This document shows, one piece after another, positions 25,882 through 28,924 of a stretch of 28,924 nucleotides of DNA (its first letter is position 1; every line of letters begins with the position of its first letter). The position numbers and the translations under genes were made by a program. The notes beneath the pieces were generated by a model. It was not told the origin of the DNA and did no database searches. It worked only from the letters and a program-made list of their open reading frames with translations. Origin of the DNA: Nostoc sp. GT001 (GTDB lineage: Bacteria; Cyanobacteriota; Cyanobacteriia; Cyanobacteriales; Nostocaceae); assembly GCF_030382115.1 (NCBI RefSeq), contig NZ_JAUDRJ010000003.1, forward strand, positions 5,713,984-5,742,907. The letters run 5' to 3'.

Positions 25882-25911
25882 GAATCAGAAATTCAGGTTG
25901 CAAATTAAAAT

Positions 25912-25948
25912 AGGAGTCAGAATGGGTATTCTGACTCCTGACTTTTTT
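25912..25948. terminator. Bidirectional intrinsic terminator
   Basis: AGGAGTCAGAAT (25912-25923), loop GGGT, ATTCTGACTCCT (25928-25939), then GAC and six T (25943-25948). On the other strand the stem is followed by ATTTTAATTTG. It lies between the convergent HAD and CPP1-like genes and should stop both. Confidence 0.87.
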
Positions 25949-26008
25949 ATCTTAGAAGAACACACATAAACCATGTCTTCTTTATACAAACCTGCTTACG
26001 GCAGTGGT

Positions 26009-26635
26009 TTAACGTAGAAAACTACTAACTAACCACAACAATATAAACGTCACTACAGTAGAGAACTGATTTGTTTCCAGACTGATAAATGATATTTGTG
26101 GTAAGAGCCAGCTAGCAACTAGTCCTCCAGCGATTAGGCCAATTATTAAACTGACCAGGGTGAACAAAACTGCTCGGCCAAATTTGCCTTCCTTGCGATT
26201 AAGAAAGTAAATACTAGTGCCTACGCCAACCACCAATGCTAACTGCAAAACCTGATCGCCTCCCTCTGGATAGAACAGGCTAATAGAACTCAAACCGAGA
26301 AACCAAGCTCCTGGTAAGAGTATATCCGCAGGAGTTGGCTGATCCAGCATCCGTTGCAGCCATGCGGGTGACTGCTCGCGAGGGGTTGGACTTTCTTTAG
26401 GAGGCGATTGTACTCGCAACTCTGGAAACCGTATCCGCTCAGGGACTTTGATTTTACCTTCCTGGCGCATCCGTAAGCGATCCATTAAAATCGCATCGTA
26501 AGCAGCCTCAATCACTTCTAAATGCTTGGCATCGCCATTATGTTGCTCGAATAGGCGATTACGAGCATCCTGAATTTCATCGAAGCTAGCCTCTTCTGAT
26601 ACCCCAAGTTTTTCGTAGGGATTTTGATCGCTCAT
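26009..26635 (-). CDS. CPP1-like (DUF3353) J-domain-related membrane protein
   Basis: 208 residues. The first 60 resemble a J-domain (NPYEKLGVSEEASFDEIQDA, then LEVIEAAYDAILMDRLRMRQ) but lack the HPD tripeptide needed to stimulate Hsp70. A proline-rich linker follows, then three or four membrane helices (about 103-208; LILPGAW-like start, FGRAVLFTLVSLIIGLIAGG). The pattern is that of CPP1 (chaperone-like protein of protochlorophyllide oxidoreductase) and its cyanobacterial relatives, which in plants stabilise POR at plastid membranes. A role in chlorophyll synthesis or thylakoid protein stability is inferred from the family. Start ATG 26635 (MSDQNPYEKLGV), with a long gap upstream. Confidence 0.88.
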   Translation of the reverse strand: MSDQNPYEKLGVSEEASFDEIQDARNRLFEQHNGDAKHLEVIEAAYDAILMDRLRMRQEGKIKVPERIRFPELRVQSPPKESPTPREQSPAWLQRMLDQPTPADILLPGAWFLGLSSISLFYPEGGDQVLQLALVVGVGTSIYFLNRKEGKFGRAVLFTLVSLIIGLIAGGLVASWLLPQISFISLETNQFSTVVTFILLWLVSSFLR

Positions 26636-27281
26636 GGGAGTTTGTTACTTCAGCCTCAGTCAGCGGCAGTCTTTTATCGAAAAAAACAGCTTTAGGTTTT
26701 ATTTTGATCGAAACTAAAGTCTCGATCTATTTATATGCCCTACCAGGATAGTAGCACGGGTTAGTTTGATCGACTTTGTAATTTCAACTATAGTCACTTT
26801 AACATATCGCTATAACTCCGTGTATACCCTCATGTCGTTGTCTAATTCTGGCTCTAATCTAGAATTTGAACGGAGAGTACCTAAAAGTGATGGTTTTTAT
26901 GAAAAAATCAACTTTAATGTTTCAAATCTGGCAACTTACTGTGCCCTAAAAGAGTTTTTTTTAATTATACTGAATATCGCTTGTGGTATATATCCACATA
27001 TCGATTTAAAATTGAAACGTTTTAAGTTACCACCTAACGGGGATTGAGAAGGTGTCTTGCTATCAAGAACGGTTGCAGTTAAAGTCAGAGCGCTTATATA
27101 CTGTTGGCTAACAGAAGTTTCGCCTTCTAATTGCCCACAATCCTGATTAGAGTATTTATTCTTGAGCGATCGGGATTGTTATACCGTAGCCATGTAGATT
27201 CTTAGTTAGTCCTAAAGTGGCAACTGCGTTTTTACGCAATTCTCTTGTTAATCTTACGAATTTTTGTGCAAAGTAATGGTC
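26636..27281. other. Long intergenic region between divergent genes
   Basis: This holds the upstream regions of the CPP1-like gene (-) and the response regulator (+). A plus-strand frame at 26766-27047 (or from ATG 26832, SNSGSNLEFERRV) matches nothing I know, and I do not call it a gene. GTA-N8-TAT at 26778-26791 with TATAAC at 26811 is a poor NtcA-type promoter match. TATACT at about 27095 is a candidate -10. None is firm. Confidence 0.5.
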
Positions 27282-28001
27282 ATGGCTCCTGCCAAGATTC
27301 TTGTAGTTGACGACGACCCTGCGGTTCGGAATTTAATCCAACGCTTTTTGATTAAACAGAACTATCAGGTGGAGGCTGCCGAAGACGGAAAGACAGCCTT
27401 AAATCTATTTGAGCAATTTAACCCTGATTTGGTGATTCTAGATGTGAATTTACCAGATGTCACAGGGTTTAACCTCTGCCAAGAGATGCAAAGTCGTAAT
27501 GGTGTTTTTGTTTTGATGTTGACTAGCCGTGCTGACGAAGCTGATAAAATTCGCGGCTTTGCTAAAGGTGCTGACGACTATCTCACTAAGCCTTTTGGAC
27601 TAGGAGAGCTAGAAGTCAGAGTCGGAGCTATTTTGAGGCGTCAGCGAGTGATAACTACGGCCGAGCAGAAACGCTTGGTATTTGAAAAACTTATGATCGA
27701 TCCAGTGCGACGGGAGGTAGCACTTAATAACCAAGCAGTACCTTTAACTGCTCTGGAATTTGACTTGTTGCATTTTTTAGCTAGTCATCCAGGTCGAGTT
27801 TGGCGGCGGGCGGAGCTAATCCAAGAGGTGTGGGATTATGAATATGTCGGCGACCAGCGGGTTGTAGATGTTCATATTGGCCAAATTCGCAAGAAGATTG
27901 AAATTGATGCTAGTCAGCCAGCATTAATTCAAACTGTACGTGGCGTAGGCTATAAATTTGAATCTCCTGCTCATCCCCAACATTTGGAAGCCAAGTCCTA
28001 A
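27282..28001 (+). CDS. OmpR-family response regulator, NrrA/Rre37-like
   Basis: 239 residues: a receiver domain with the acidic pocket Asp10-Asp12, phospho-acceptor Asp54 (LVILDVNLPD), the Thr of MLTSR and Lys in YLTKPFG. A winged helix follows (LTALEFDLLHFLASHPGRVW, DVHIGQIRKKIE, QTVRGVGYKF). The start MAPAKILVVDDDPAVRNLIQ and the phrase GVFVLMLTSRADEADKIRGF fit my memory of the NrrA/Rre37 group, which in cyanobacteria responds to nitrogen status and controls glycogen breakdown and, in heterocyst formers, hetR. That assignment is likely but not proven from sequence alone. I start at ATG 27282; in-frame GTG 27264 and ATG 27276 are possible. No histidine kinase adjoins it, as is usual for this group. 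Confidence 0.93.
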   Translation: MAPAKILVVDDDPAVRNLIQRFLIKQNYQVEAAEDGKTALNLFEQFNPDLVILDVNLPDVTGFNLCQEMQSRNGVFVLMLTSRADEADKIRGFAKGADDYLTKPFGLGELEVRVGAILRRQRVITTAEQKRLVFEKLMIDPVRREVALNNQAVPLTALEFDLLHFLASHPGRVWRRAELIQEVWDYEYVGDQRVVDVHIGQIRKKIEIDASQPALIQTVRGVGYKFESPAHPQHLEAKS

Positions 28002-28171
28002 GTTTATAGTCTGGAGTTTTTTAACTCTTGACTGTTTACTCTTGGGGTAGTGGTTGGTGAATTTTCTTGGTTTTAGTAACAGACAAATTTAGATAATCAA
28101 AATAAGTAGATATTTCTCAAATAGACGCCAAACAGTGATTTGAGATATTTATTTGTCTATCTATTTAAGAT

Positions 28172-28195
28172 AGTGGACAGGGGAGAGAGTCCACT
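28172..28195 (+). other. Small hairpin downstream of the response regulator
   Basis: AGTGGAC (28172-28178) and GTCCACT (28189-28195) with a 10-base purine loop, followed by GGAAAAAATTTC. It lies 170 bp past the regulator's stop. There is no T tract directly after it, so a terminator call is weak. It could also be the upstream edge of the RNA candidate that follows. Confidence 0.35.
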
Positions 28196-28276
28196 GGAAA
28201 AAATTTCTTGGTATGTTACCGTTTTGGTAGATATAACGGTGCTGAGATTAGACTTCATAGGGTAAATAGCTGTGCA

Positions 28277-28509
28277 TTGGTAGCCAACTTAAGCTAAAGT
28301 CCTCTTGAAACCCCATTTCTAGCCTCTGTCTGGAAATGCTGCTCATTAGGCTGCTGCTGTAAGTCAGGGAAGCGACAGCCTCAAAATAGGTATTCCCAGT
28401 CTGAGACTAGAGAACAAAGGTAAATTTCAGCCCGTTACCAACTAGTTTTGGCAATAATAAGAGAAACTATTAGAACTTTTGTATGGATCGGAATCTACCG
28501 ATCTTTTTT
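28277..28509 (+). ncRNA. Candidate structured RNA with rod-like fold (6S-like shape)
   Basis: Base pairing is visible by hand. TTGGTA (28277-28282) pairs with TACCAA (28436-28441) as a closing stem. Inside a large open region, 28319-28340 pairs with 28389-28410 (18 of 22 positions), followed in exactly the same register by a symmetric 7x7 bubble and by 28348-28358 pairing with 28371-28381 (10 of 11), with a 12-base loop. An intrinsic terminator ends the block at 28486-28509. No open frame covers it. Closing stem, wide bubble and long apical rod is the outline of 6S RNA, which binds RNA polymerase. I do not recognise the primary sequence as 6S, SRP or tmRNA, so identity is open. The strand is set by the terminator. 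Confidence 0.4.
28486..28509 (+). terminator. Intrinsic terminator of the RNA candidate
   Basis: GATCGG (28486-28491), loop AATCTA, CCGATC (28498-28503), then six T (28504-28509). It is a short but clean stem with a T tract. No plus-strand coding gene ends near it: the closest, the response regulator, stops 485 bp upstream. Confidence 0.75.
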
Positions 28510-28549
28510 ATTTTAATATTGCCGATCGCTATTAGCTTAAAATCCCTTT

Positions 28550-28577
28550 AATGGGGCACGGAATGCCGTGCCCCATT
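28550..28577. repeat. GC-rich perfect palindrome between convergent units
   Basis: AATGGGGCACGG (28550-28561), loop AATG, CCGTGCCCCATT (28566-28577): a perfect 12-bp stem. It lies 35 bp past the stop of the minus-strand DUF2811 gene, and on that strand is followed by AAAGGGATTTT, so it may end that transcript. Its form is also that of an interspersed palindrome. Confidence 0.65.
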
Positions 28578-28611
28578 CATAAATAGGGAATAACGCCCTT
28601 CATACCAGTAC

Positions 28612-28866
28612 CTATGGGGTGTCTAGTAAATTAGCTGTTGCTGGTGAGTCGGTACAGGGCATTTCTACTGTGGAGTGGTGGAACAAAGTTTCCAGATAGA
28701 CTCGAGCAGCACGGCGATCGCTATCTCCATTTTGGAGTAAAAACAATGATAGTGCCGCCGTCAGTACTCTGTTTTCATCCCAATCGGGATGGGTTTCTAA
28801 GTAGTTTTTTAATGATTCGTGGAGTGTTTCAGGAATTTCTGTAAAGATGCTAACCGTTGATTTCAT
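28612..28866 (-). CDS. DUF2811 domain-containing protein
   Basis: An 84-residue soluble protein beginning MKSTVSIFTEIPETLHESLK, then NYLETHPDWDENRVLTAALS, then LFLLQNGDSDRRAARVYLET, the pattern of the cyanobacterial DUF2811 family. The last 20 residues (STVEMPCTDSPATANLLDTP) look unstructured. The function of the family is not known; the fold suggests a ribbon-helix-helix-like or helical small protein, which is a guess. ATG 28866 is preceded by a very strong ribosome site (AGGAGGAAAATCTC). It faces the RNA candidate tail to tail. Confidence 0.85.
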   Translation of the reverse strand: MKSTVSIFTEIPETLHESLKNYLETHPDWDENRVLTAALSLFLLQNGDSDRRAARVYLETLFHHSTVEMPCTDSPATANLLDTP

Positions 28867-28924
28867 GAGATTTTCCTCCTATGAGGATAATCAAGAGGGA
28901 CAAGTTGCTTGCGGTAAAGCGGTT

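Noticed and set aside
26778..26816. NtcA-type promoter (GTA-N8-TAT with TATAAC 19 bp on) upstream of the NrrA-like gene
   Set aside because: One mismatch in the site, spacing shorter than the usual 22 or so, and almost 470 bp from the start codon. Tempting for a nitrogen regulator but not strong enough to call.
26766..27047. A 93-codon plus-strand frame upstream of the response regulator
   Set aside because: No recognisable domain, AT-rich composition, no clear ribosome site at either possible start. It may be real, but nothing supports it beyond being open.
28319..28410. Signal recognition particle RNA or tmRNA
   Set aside because: The conserved SRP apical motif (GGAAGGNAGCAGCC type) is not present and no tRNA-like ends or tag frame are visible.

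Overview
The window looks like chromosomal DNA from a filamentous, probably heterocyst-forming cyanobacterium of the Nostocales. The evidence is the many HIP1 octamers (GCGATCGC, at least 15, inside and between genes), arrays of heptanucleotide tandem repeats (STRR type), scattered GC-rich palindromes, and a gene set typical of that group (DUF4168, DUF2811, CPP1-like J-domain protein, cyanobacterial RsgA, HolA, HPPD and Pst proteins). No tRNA, rRNA, CRISPR array or intact transposase gene was seen.

Layout. 1-1040 is gene-poor and AT-rich and holds an internally deleted AraC-family remnant. 1041-2102 (-) is rsgA. 2570-4944 (+) is a GH31 alpha-glucosidase split by a 16-bp tandem repeat. 5184-9107 (+) is a large membrane-bound PAS/GAF histidine kinase that carries the same kinds of repeats in frame. 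9366-10947 (-) holds a DUF4168 protein and DNA polymerase III delta. 11143-12782 (+) holds a 2H-phosphoesterase-like protein and a PIN-domain toxin-antitoxin pair. 12927-15638 is a membrane-protein cluster: RDD and a multi-spanning protein on (-), and a frameshifted SpoIIM-like gene divergent on (+).

15989-21506 is a phosphate-uptake locus: a four-repeat Pho box, pstS, an intergenic hairpin, pstC, pstA, a pstB frameshifted exactly in its Walker A motif, a strong terminator, and then a separate intact pstB paralogue whose Q-loop glutamine is replaced by proline. 21693-22967 encodes an unusual zinc-ribbon + NYN nuclease + OST-HTH (LOTUS) protein. 23049-25713 carries an SDR, 4-hydroxyphenylpyruvate dioxygenase and a HAD hydrolase. 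26009-26635 (-) is a CPP1-like protein. 27282-28001 (+) is an OmpR-type regulator resembling NrrA/Rre37. 28277-28509 is a candidate structured non-coding RNA with its own terminator, and 28612-28866 (-) is a DUF2811 protein.

Themes. Three genes (GH31, spoIIM-like, pstB1) are out of frame by a small change. For GH31 the cause is a 16-bp tandem repeat in which one extra copy would restore the full protein, so a slippage on/off switch is possible. The single-base shifts in spoIIM and pstB1 may be real mutations or sequence errors. The best candidates for less-described biology are the NYN/OST-HTH protein with a transposase-like zinc ribbon, the repeat-interrupted enzymes, the pstB1/pstB2 arrangement and the rod-shaped RNA near the right end.
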